DNA from: Syngnathus acus
Taxonomy: Eukaryota > Chordata > Actinopteri > Syngnathiformes > Syngnathidae
Length of the DNA stretch: 64,000 bases
Direction of reading: 5' to 3'
NCBI RefSeq assembly: GCF_901709675.1
Contig: NC_051098.1
Coordinates: 16,859,464-16,923,463, forward strand
The translations under genes were made by a program, and so were the position numbers. Below are positions 12,573-23,364 of the stretch, piece after piece. How positions within the stretch are numbered: the first letter of the stretch is position 1; each line of letters starts with the position of its first letter. The notes beneath the pieces were generated by a model. That model saw nothing but the letters and a program-made list of their open reading frames with translations. It made no database searches and was not told the origin of the DNA.

Positions 12573-15500
12573 TTGGGGGCGCAAGCACCTCCTCCGCGAG
12601 AAAAGGCCACCACCTTCGGGACATCTGCTCCCTTCGTCCCCAGCAGGAGCTGCTGCTACAAATTCCAAAAATAACTCCCGGCACCCCGTTCTCTAAAAAT
12701 AGCTAACGGGGCGGCAGCGGGGGATGGAGGGAGGGAGGGAGGGAGGGACCACTCGTGCCGCAGTCGTCAACTTCTCTCTGCCCCCTCCCTCCCTCCCGTG
12801 CTCACAAATGGACTGGGGCCAAAAACGGGAGGTGCTCCATGCTGGTGCCCAACATCAAGAGCCGTCGCACCGACCGCAAATTTGATCACTGATTAACCTA
12901 TGGTTTCTTTGATAAATCAGATTGGAAAAAAATGAATAAAAAGCTGCAATTTTTTTCATTCAAAGGAACAGTGCATAAAAAGCACCAACGTAATCGTGAT
13001 TGAGTTACTGGAGTGGGATCTGCAATCTGTGGGCAAAATACGTGCTGTCTTGCAAATGTTGCTCTTGTGGCGCTCTCGACAATCAATTTGCAATTGCGAA
13101 TGGGAGCAAATCAAAGATCTTTTCGGATGAGTGTGAAGCGCTCCTGGTTCGGAACTTGTTTTGCTTTGGTTCTGTATTCTCATAAATGTGGATGTGTTTT
13201 GGCTCGACAACAGCGAGTAGGTGAGTTCTTTTCGTCTGAATTCATTTGCGGATGCTCTCGCACGTTTCGCCATAAAAGCCGTCCGACTGGCCGGCGTGCA
13301 GTCGAGCAGTTACGCGCCGCCTTTTCCATGAGTCAGCAAATCTCCATGCGCTGCTGAATTCTCACTTTTCTGACGAGGCATAAAAAAAAAAAAAGCTGCA
13401 TTGCTGGCCACACATTGCAAGGGGGGAGGGGGCGGTCGTGTCTGCATCTCATCGCAGATTCTTGTAGTTGCTCCACTAGAACTGCAACATCCATTTTTCG
13501 CACATTGCACGGTGCCTCTCCTCCGTACGCATTTTGACGACGGTGAGCGTCATACGGCTGTCTGATGGAAGCCACGTGTCGTCCGGGCGGCTTGAGCGCT
13601 CAGCTCTGCTCAGCTCCGCTCAGCTCCGCTCCTGTGCCAAGTGGAGCATTGGCGTGCACTTTTGACACACTCTTAAATTCAAGACGCTCTTGGGAAATTG
13701 TTCATCGTTCTGACGTTGACCTTTTCTGCCCAGGTCGGAAGGAAGCGCACGCACGCACGCACGCACGCACGGAAAACAAGCGAGGCCATTTTCCGTCCGA
13801 CAATTGAATGATTAGCCAGCCGCCTGCGCTTGTGTGTCCACATTGTGTTCCATTTTGCAGGCCGGCCACTCACCTAAGACGTTGAGCTGGGTGGTCGCCT
13901 GGCCGTTCCCCAGCGGGAAAGTGGACACCTTGCAGGTGTACGCGCCCCCATCTTCCAGAGTCACGCCGCTCAGGGAGATGTTGACCGCTCGGTTGGTGGT
14001 GGAAACAAAGGCCACGCGGGCGGCAAACTCGGGGTGGACGTACGTGCCGTGGTCCACGTGGTACACGGCCAGGACCTCCCTGCCCGAAGCGATCTGGCGC
14101 TCCCACGAGCTCTGGATGAGCGTGATGTTGGGCACCAACTTGATGTGGCAGCCCAGCGTGATCCTCTTGCCCAGCACGGCGTCCACTTTCTCGGGGGCCA
14201 GCACCAGGTCGCCGCCGACGCCTGCGGGGAGACGTCAAGTTTTCAACCCATCCGGTGACAAAGGCTCTTATCATCAGCCGACCCCAGAAAGCGGACGCCT
14301 GCCCCCGTTCTTCATTCGTTCATGCTAATGCGCTGGGCTTTTTTTTTTTTTTTTACAACACCGGGCTCCATTTCCGCTTTGTTGACATGTTTAACGACAC
14401 CGGGCTCCGTTTTAGCTTTGTTGACATGTTTACAACGGCCGACCGAGTTGGTTCTATTTGGGAATGTCGGATGTGCAAGCTATAAAAGCGGCCCACCGGC
14501 TGGTATTTTGGGTCCTTGGCACCGAAGCGAGCGGTTAGCCGCAGCAATGCTCTTGAGCGAGCGAGGCTCAGGCTCTCCTGCGCTCTGTGGCGTCCTCTGT
14601 AATTTGCCTCATCTCACACACACATACGCAGGAGCAAAACAAGGGCCGTGTGTAAGGCGGACATCTTGCCTCTGTGTATGTTCAATTGTGATGTAAACTT
14701 GCCAGCTGTGCTCTCACACGGGCTTTCCTGATTTCTTTTTTCCACTCAAAACATTTGATGTGGGAGCCGCCCACATGCAAGTGGGGGATTTTTGACCTCA
14801 CGACTCCCGCCCCGCCCCGCCCGCCCGCCCGCCTTGATTTGAAAGAGGGGCTCCCTGCCCGAGAAGCTTACTTTTGCTATTTTTAGAGCAGCTAGCTCCA
14901 AAAGCTAACGTAGGTGTCGACATCACGTTGCCAAGTCCAGCCTTCCTTGAGTTTTGTGACATCACCAAAAAATATGACACCGCTGGACTTTTGACTGACT
15001 GACTGACTGACTGACTGACTGACCTACACATTTGCCGATGACACGGCCGATAGCTGCCCGCGCCACATGTGACCGACTGACTGACTGACTAACTGCGGCA
15101 CTTGGCGTGGGCGTCGGCTTTCCGACACCGAGAAACCGGAGCCGGCGTGCGCGCAGTCTGCTCTGCCGTTTGCTTTAGCCCGAGCGTCATAAACACAGGG
15201 CGGGGGCCTCCACCTTTGGGGGGAGGGCGGGCGGGCGGACAGATGGCCTCAACGTGGGATGCCGACAGACAGCCGGGAGGAAAGTTGGGAGGGCCGGTGC
15301 CGGCAAGCGACTGCTTGGCCAAAACGCAGCTTGACAAATGGATGGCGCGGGCGGGATCAACGAGGAGCGTTGCAGCACGACTTTGCCATCACTATTGACG
15401 ACGACGCACGTGTGACATCAGAGTCCAAACAGCTTTTATGGTGGGCTGCGAGGTCAGATGTGCTTGAATATTTGTTTCTTTGCCTCATGACATCACTAAT

Positions 15501-17271
15501 TGTGACAAGCTGCCGCTAAAGGCTAAATCAAAACCGTTCTCCTGGCGGCCCGGCCCGCCAAAGCAGCGCAAACGTTGGGCCGGCTCCTCGAGGCGGAGAG
15601 CCGCGCCGCTAGGTCGGCCGAAAGACGTCCTTGTTGCTGCAATGGAATATCGTGTGGAGGCGGTCATGAGGGAATGATTTCAAAACCTCACCAATCAAGA
15701 ATGTAGGCTGGAGGCAGGAGGAAAAGCAGAAACATGAACAGGACAGGACAGCCCTTCATGTCCAGTCCAAGCATGACAACAATCAAAGCGGGGCTGGGCC
15801 ATCGTGTCCACTCATGAGGATTAGAATGAAATGTCATTGCCATTTGCCCCCCAAAACTAAAAACAACAACAATCCCGACCGACTCTGTTCAACAAGCCAA
15901 AGAGTGCGAAAGCCGGGCTTCCTTTCAGCTTCCCGCGCCGCATACAACAGTGGCTTGTGTCCAAAGTCATCAGCAATCCTCCCTCCAGGGAGCTAAGCTG
16001 CTGCTGCTGCTGCCGCCGCTAGCCACAGCAGCCCAAGAAAGCCAACACGACCCAGCCCAGCCCAGCCCAGCCCGGCCGGCCGGCCAGCCGGCCCAGCCCA
16101 GCCCAGCACGGCCGCAGCCTCTTCCTGCTTCCCTTCACTTTGAAAAGGGGGCCTCGCCGCAGAGGCACAACAACGAGTCAGGAAGGGAAGGGGCGGGGCG
16201 GGCTACCATTGCCGGGCTGCTGCGATTGGGAACGTGGACCCACGCGCGGGTCAACTGCTTCCAATGAGGCGCACTCACACAAGAACCATTGGTTCAGCGG
16301 TCTGGAACCCCGGCGAGGCTCCATTTTGTAAAAGGAGAGGGCTGCTTGCCACCCCCCACTTGTCTGGCATCACTTGGGCACAATGCGAGGAAGGAAAGGG
16401 GTCCGTTCCACCAAGGTTCTTGTCGCCCTGCACAAATACGCTTTATGATAACGACACGCCGGACCAGAGGCGACGCTCCGCTCCGCTCGGCCTTTCCCCA
16501 AAGTTCCAAGGGCAGGGTTGAGCCGATCGGCATTGCGTCTTTCTAATTGTTCCAAATTTCGATGCTTGACATTTCCAACAATGACCATTTGAGCTTTGTT
16601 CTTGACGATTTGAGACGGATCGCCGTACGGGCGGGCGACGTTGCTTGGGAAACACAAGTGACTCGACCGGTTACTTTCTGCAGGACGGTAACGAGCCCAA
16701 AAAAAAGTGCATTGCTCTCTCTTGGACCGTTTGCAGGTTTCCTTGCTCACATTTCCCCCTAAAAATGTATTGAAGGTCATGTGAAAAGCGGAAACCAGCA
16801 AAGGCGCCCAGCGAGGAGAGGCCGCAGGAGCCGCATGAGCCTGCCCGCGAAGAGGGAGAGTTCACTGCTTTTTTTCTCTCTTCTTCTTCTCCTCCTCTTC
16901 CTTCATTTTTCCCACCCGGCTCTGCCAAAGATGAATGACGCTGACAATCCGCAATCCGCCAAGCAGCGCGTCGTGAAAAGTCTCAGTTAACCGGCATCCT
17001 TTTTCTTTGTCAAACGTTAGAAAGACGCCGCCGCCGCCGCCGCCGCAAACAGTTTGCAACGGGGGAGGGAAAAGGAGACCATGGAAAAACCATTTGGCAG
17101 GGGGCTCGGATTTCTGTCGAGGAAAGACGCTAGGCCCCGATTCATTCATTCATTCATAAGGTACATGTCACTTTCCACCACGTCCATTTTTGAAACGTAC
17201 ACCTTCAAGTATGTTGCCGTGGTAGGCCACGGACACCTCAAAAACAAACAAACAAACAAACAAACAACGGC

Positions 17272-17334
<63 letters not shown>

Positions 17335-20300
17335 AGCAACAGTGGGCAGCGTACAACGTTTGGCACTTTTTTGTCAGGAAGGGCCAACGGCTCAACCTGT
17401 TCCTGTGATAAAGAGCAAGCACAATGCGGAGGGAGCCCTTGGCCATTTTGACAGCACAACTTTGCTGTTGAGTGGAAGGTTGAGGCGACTTTGTCCAATG
17501 GTTTGTTGGGAAGACAAATGGCCCCATGTTACATTTCACAGCGCCGTCCCAAGATGGCCCGATTGCCTCGCACGCAGACGTCATCCGGCCTCTTCGCTTG
17601 ACTTCATTTAGTTGGCCGGCTGGGAAAAAGGGAGGGAGGGAGGGAGGGAGCGGTCTACGCACAAGTTTTGCACCAGCCCATCTCCATTTGGTCATCACAT
17701 TGCGTCTATACACAACAGCCAAATCGAAAAATGCAAGTTACAGACAGTGACTGTTCCATTTTGGTGGCAGCCTGTTTAGGCAGCTGTTCACCTGAGCTGA
17801 CCTGAGCTGAGCCAGTCACCATCAAGTGACACGGACGAAATCCCAGTGCAGCAGAAACAAGGCTACCGGTGCGGCCGTACTTTCCTTCAGTTTTTGTGTG
17901 CAGCCATTCAGGCAGCAGAAACGTCAAAGAGGAAAAGTGGCAGGCTGTCTTTGTTGGATACACGAGAGGGACAGAAGGAAAAGGTCAAGTTTGGTCAGTC
18001 AACGTTTGGCCCGCCCGGAGGCAAAAATGGACACAGACTCCTTTGACACAGGCGTTGACTTTTTGTGGCAGCAGCTGACCAGGTTTAGACACAACACAAG
18101 ATGCTGCTGCTGCTGCTGCTGATGATGCCATGCCGCCTTTTCCGTTGCGTCAACTCAACTTTTGACTTTCTGCCCTTCCCAGTAGGATGAAGAACTTGCA
18201 GGCGAGACATTTTCAAACACGCCGGCTGAGGTTAGACCAGGTGAGTTGGCAAGTTGACGCTTGATTTAATGACGATGGGCCAATGAGAGCTGTGACATCA
18301 TCTATCATTGTGTGACCCGCGGAGTCAGGATCTCCGCAAGTACTTTTGTTTTCTACGAGCAACGCGAGCGCTAAATCACCAACATTATTATAGCGCCTCT
18401 TCATTTATTGCCTCCGGCCGCACCCACACAAAGATAAGGTCATGAATGGACCGCCGGGGAGAACCTTTCCCTTATGAGCCTTAACGGTCACATCTGTCAG
18501 AGAAAAGAAATAAATGAAAGGGGCGGAGTCGACAGAAGGCCGCTCGCAACCGCCACAGTAAAGCGCGGCGCTCATCTGCCGATGGCTTTGGCAAATGGCG
18601 GCGGCGGTGAACGTCGCAGCCGCAGACGTAACGGCGACGCGGCGTCAGCTGCAAGGGCATGCCTGGAGGGAGGGAGGGAGGTGACCCTTTCATCCGCTCC
18701 GTCCAAACGTCACGCTGTTTGCTTTGCGCTCGTTTTTTCTCGGGACTTGTAAAAGCAGTCCCGAGCTGTGAGCGACACGTCAAGCACGTTTACTGTCACG
18801 CTGCAATTTCGCATTGGCGGGGACATAAAATGTGTGGAATGTCCTGGCCATCTAACGCGCCTTTCCCGTCCGTCCATTAGCTTTGGGATTCTCGGCCACA
18901 AATGTCATCGCCATCACACGACGGGCCTGTCATCAGAAAAAAGGCCGCTTCTTCGTAAAGAAACTTCGTCAACTTTGCTGATTAGCTTCCAAGTCGCCCA
19001 CCGCGGTCATTTTCGAGATGGGGTGTCGACTGGATTGGGGCGAGGTGGAGCAAAAGGCTGCGAGGTGGCTTTAATTGAAGACCTCACTTTGGCGGTGGTT
19101 TTGGTGGCCCCCTCCGGGCGGGCGGTGTGATTCACATGGAAATAAATAAAATGTGGCAGTAATGGAGCCACCCAAATTACAGGCTCAAGATAGAAATAGA
19201 TTTTCCAAAGAGGCGAGCGCAGCGGCACCGCTAATTGATGCAAATGTAGAACGCTTCCGCGCTTGTTAATCAGGAGCGAGACCGGTGGAGGCCGGCCGCC
19301 GCCGCCACGAAACAAAAGACAAGAAAATGATGGCGGCCGACATTCAAATATTACAAATAGACTTAACAAGACTCCAAAAAAAAAAGGTGGCATTGTGGCA
19401 AACTACAAAAGTAATGCAAAATAAGACGACCAAAACAAGTGTTTAAAATGAAAGCGTAAAGTGCCAACAGCGCTGCGCTAGCAAAACTACCGCCTTCATC
19501 TTCATCTTGTTTCTTTCACCTCAGATCTCCAGATGACATGGTTTCCTTTAGTTGTGGGTCCAGGACACATGCATGCATGCAAAAAAAAGGCTGCACTACA
19601 GCAGTTTGGAGAGGACAACAGGGAATGTATAGGAGGGGGGTGTTTGTTCTCCAGCTGGAATTCAGCCCAACTTGCAGGTCAATCCTCCCAGAGACGCTGC
19701 AGTGCCTCCCCTGGAGTGACCCTTCTGCCTTCCCCCCCAAAAATCCAAACTGCCTCCTCCTTGTGCACACAAAACAAACAACACACAACACACTCAAGCC
19801 CGGCCCAGGCCATCAATCTCCACAATCCACCTCACACACTGTCCTCCCATCGGCTCGTCTTCGATCGCCACCTTCATGCCTCATTATGACTTTGGAACTT
19901 GTCTTGAAGGGCAAAGTGAAACGAGTAAGGAACAAAACAAAATAGGTGAGAAGTTCTAAACTCGTTCTGGAAAACACCAAAATTGTGGGGGAAAAGATTA
20001 GGACTCTTTTGAACTTTTTAGACCAAAAAATGACTACAAGATGACAAATACTGATGTTCAAAAGTGTAGTGAGTAGAAAATGTTCAAATAACATCATTTT
20101 GTAGACCGGGCCTCTCAGCGAGCAGGCACGCAGTTGGGCCAGTTGATACGTTTGTCCTATGTTGCGTCTTCTCGTCTTTGTTGTTTATTCGCTTGTTGGC
20201 AGACCGACATTAAAGATGAACTTTTGACTTCTCCCGTATTGCGTCACGTACGCTCCATTCAGCTCATTCGGCAGACTGCGACGATGCTTTGAAGAGTTTC

Positions 20301-21335
20301 ATCGTTAGCGCTAGGCAAACGCAAGTTAGCATGCCCAAAAGCGCCGAGTCCGATTGCCTCTTGACTCATGTCACCGGATCAGATAAAAACAATGTTCTTA
20401 CAAAAATGGTATTTTTGTCTGTAACCGTTGACAAACCCTCTTCATCATCCAGGTCGTGGTAATCTTGTTTTGACTGTTGAATTTGTTTGTTTGTTTGTGT
20501 CTTTCAAAAAAGTTCACTCATGCAACTATGCTGCAACAAAATACCTCAACTTATGGAGGTGTCAAATCGTGGTCCAGAAAGTTGAAATTCCTCCACACTT
20601 TGGCTTTAGGCACAGGTGCTTCGAGTCAACCGGGGTCGAAATGACATTTTGACCTATTTTTCTTACCCAAAAAATGGTAAAACCTCAAATATGAGGAAAA
20701 TGGAACAAAATTTCGGTACAGAGTTGTAGCCCATCCCCCCCCCCCCCCCCCAAAATGACAAGAGGGAAAACTAAAATACTAGATTTGAGGTGAAAAGGCA
20801 AACACTTATGAGGAATACAAAACATGACAGAGCACATGCAAGTTGGGTGGAAGACTGAGGAGATGACTGCCCTTCATCTCCCCTTTTCGCTCGCTGTGTG
20901 CCAGCCAGACTTGGCAGCCCGCAACGGGGCAAACTGCGTTGCATGCCCCCTCTCGCGCGCCCACACAAGCCCGCTACGACCTTCTTCGCGTCAAAGTCAG
21001 CAGCCCCACACCACTCATCGTTCGGCTTGTCTTTGATCGCCATTTTGCCTCGTTTCGATGACTTTTGAGTGCGGGCTGCAAAGCCCACCAAGCTAGTAGC
21101 AGGCAGGCGAGCGAGCGAGCGAGCGGGCGGGCGGGCAGGCAGCCACGACTCGCCGGCCACTCGCAGCAGATGTGGGGAAGGAGGAGAGCACGAAAACAGA
21201 GCAAACTTCGTGCAAGTCCATAAAGAAACTCAGCGACTCACCGGCGGGTCCGTATACGACGAGGAGCGTTGCTAAAAGTCGGTAGAGCGGCTCCATGGCT
21301 CCGTGGGCTGGACTGCGCCGGAGTGTGCTCGACAT
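9457..21335 (-). CDS. nectin3: Nectin cell-adhesion receptor, nectin-3-like
   Basis: Single-pass immunoglobulin adhesion protein of cell junctions that binds other nectins outside the cell and afadin inside. Exons in order: 21335-21242, 14221-13874, 12197-11898, 11345-11228, 10687-10536, 9995-9457. Phases join to give 516 residues. Residues 1-31 are a signal peptide (the start could instead be the ATG at 21296, 13 codons downstream). A V-type Ig domain (about 32-147) has the CKVSTFP strand; two C2 Ig domains follow (to about 337), with NWYAGQ and LNDSGVYRC. Then come a Thr/Pro/Ala stalk, a membrane helix at about 379-404 and a cytoplasmic tail. RTFRGDY, DVLQ and the last residues SVISRREWYV match nectin-3 better than nectin-1 or nectin-2; EWYV is the afadin PDZ ligand. 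Coding exons are very GC-rich. Teleosts may carry more than one nectin-3-like gene, so the exact paralogue is open. Confidence 0.85.
10977..11073. repeat. 12-bp minisatellite in a nectin intron
   Basis: About eight tandem copies of a 12-base unit, either GTGAGTCTGACTTA-like or GCCAGCCTGACTTA-like. The two variants alternate in higher-order fashion. It lies in the intron between 10688 and 11227. Confidence 0.85.
11608..11631. repeat. 24-base poly-G run
   Basis: An unbroken G homopolymer within a nectin intron (11346-11897). Such runs are error-prone in sequencing, so the length is approximate. Confidence 0.85.
12542..12570. repeat. (TG)n dinucleotide repeat
   Basis: Fourteen or so TG units in the nectin intron between the V and first C2 domain exons. 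Confidence 0.9.
14992..15022. repeat. (GACT)n microsatellite
   Basis: Seven to eight GACT units in nectin intron 1; a shorter run of the same unit recurs near 15073. Confidence 0.9.
17274..17333. repeat. (CAG)n trinucleotide repeat, about 20 copies
   Basis: An uninterrupted CAG run (CTG on the nectin strand) in nectin intron 1, preceded by a CAAA run at 17242-17267. It is open in several frames but has no coding context. Confidence 0.92.
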
Positions 21336-23190
21336 CGCGCGTCCTAAATGGGGATGAAAATCAGCCCGCTAGCCCGCTCGCCTGCCTGACTTGCTTGCTT
21401 GCCTGTCTCCCTCCGACCCTCCGCGGGAGAAGTGGGCTGTACCACTCGGACGGAAAACGTTTCGCCTGGAAACTAAAGTGGAATGTACCACTACAAGTAA
21501 CAAAAAACAACAAAAAAAAAAACACACACACCAAAAAACCGTTAGAGCGTGAGAAATGCCACGTTTTTGTACTTCCACTGCATCAAAGCTATGGGATGAA
21601 AAATACACAAATATTACATTCTCAAGTCAACAGTAATAATAAAAAAACTAACTACAATAAAGGTACAAAAAGATTCAACTAATATTGGTGAAGACATTTT
21701 CAAAATAAAAATGGTATGGTTGCCTTTTATTCTGGGCAAATGACAAAGTTAAGTCCTTTAAGTGGTGTCAGGAAACATGCAAGGGGGAAAAAGAGTTGCT
21801 AAACAAGCAAGTGAAAGTGAATATCAAGTCCAGGAGATTGCTTCCTGAAGGACAAAGTATGATCATTCACTTTGGCACGGGCTGACAAGACTGCACCGTC
21901 AGCACTTTGAAGGAGACATCCATCCATTCATTCACTTAAGATAAACAAAGGCACTGCGGAAGGTCCAAAGTTGAATTTGAAGTCGTTACTGTTTCAAAAC
22001 ATGTTTTGGGGGGGCGGAATGGCTTCTTGAGTAGAGGTGTTTTTTTCCTTTTTCTTTTCCCAGGGCACTGTACTCATGACAGATGTGCCTACCAAATGTC
22101 ATGTTTCTGTGACGCTGGCTCAGCAAGTGTGAAGGCATTCCGAGAGCCGGCCGGCCTTGGCGGTGCCAAAAGTCAACTCAAACCAAAGTGACATTTGCAG
22201 TCAGACGTCAAGCATTTCTTCCAGGCGTGTCTGGTACGTTTTTCCGCGGCTGTTTTGTGTTTTTCAACAAAACAAAAACTTGGCAGCTCAAACATGCATG
22301 ATATCAGCCAATCTTTTGTGACTCCAGCTTTGTGGGCAGCTGAACAATTCGGCCCATGGTTCTTTGTTTGCGCGTTTTTATGATGTGTGGCAATAACCTT
22401 TGACCCTGCCAACAAAGAATTGTTGACAACTTGGGAATTTTTTCAGCCCGTCTTGCAACTTAAACAACAACTAGCTGATTTAATTGCTGTTTGACAAATA
22501 GTGGCCAAGTTTTGACGACAGGGATATTTTGGGGGGGAGGAAGCATGTAACTGGCAAGAAAAAACAAAATGCCTTCATTTCTGTGGAAGTGGATGCAAGT
22601 TCATTCTGGGAGCAAACAACCAGGAGAAATCCCACAAGCGAAAAAGACAAAAGCCTTTTCGTTTGTCATGTGCTGATTCTCCTGGGAAACATTTGATTCA
22701 AATCAACATTTTGTGTGATCTGAAATGTTCCTGCGGGTTATGCGAGCCAGCCTTCTTCCCTGGCCTCCCTCAGTTTCTCCGACAGCGACGGACAGCTGAA
22801 ATGAGCGTCAGCACGCTTAATTTACCAGCAAATACGCTGCTGAGTGACTGGCAAAAGCACGCGTAAAATGAAACCCCCAAACACACACACACAAAGCAAA
22901 ATTGACAAGGGTTTTCGGAAGCGGTCCCGAGCACAACAGTGGCTTCACTGACCCAGGCCAAATGTCAAGCTTGCGTACGGGAGACGGACACGACACGACG
23001 GATGTGCTTTTTCACACTTCCTCAGGAAGCATTTGGGAATTTTCGGCGAGCTCCCGACTTGAAAGAAACGACGACAAAGGCTGTCGTGCAGAAGCGCTCA
23101 TTTGGGAAGGCGCTAGCTTTCTCTGCTTTGTCCAGCTTCTCGCCACCAAATGCTCTTTGAGATTTTGCCAGTCAGAGCACGCTCACATTT
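21336..23190. other. Intergenic: nectin upstream region and diablo copy A 3' flank
   Basis: No coding exon recognised. The GC-rich part near 21340-21430 is the likely nectin 5' UTR and promoter. The rest is AT-richer and holds nothing I can name. Confidence 0.5.
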
Positions 23191-23197
23191 GGTGATG

Positions 23198-23204
23198 CTT
23201 TTAT
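23198..23204 (-). terminator. Polyadenylation signal for diablo copy A
   Basis: The minus strand reads AATAAAA here, about 165 bases past the diablo copy A stop codon at 23365. Distance and strand fit a compact 3' UTR. Confidence 0.6.
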
Positions 23205-23364
23205 TAAAAGTTCTCCAAAAAGAAGGGAACACATCACGTCGCACAGCAAAGTGACAAACCTGCAATAATAGTACAACAAACAGTGCAGAGACTGTTGCAG
23301 AGGCAAGGGTCGGCGGACCCGAGCGGAAGCTCTTTCGTTCCCATTTGGCGAAGCCAAACTCATC

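Larger units (their letters stand above)
14222..21241 (-). other. 7-kb first intron of the nectin gene
   Basis: Between the signal-peptide exon and the V-domain exon I see no further coding exon on either strand. The intron holds simple repeats, including GACT at 14992-15022, CAAA at 17242-17267 and CAG at 17274-17333, plus short poly-purine stretches. A long first intron after a signal-peptide exon is usual for nectins and commonly carries enhancers, but none can be named from sequence alone. Confidence 0.6.

Noticed and set aside
17054-17611. 185-codon open frame with poly-Ser
   Set aside because: Its core is the CAG repeat; the flanks look like ordinary nectin intron sequence.
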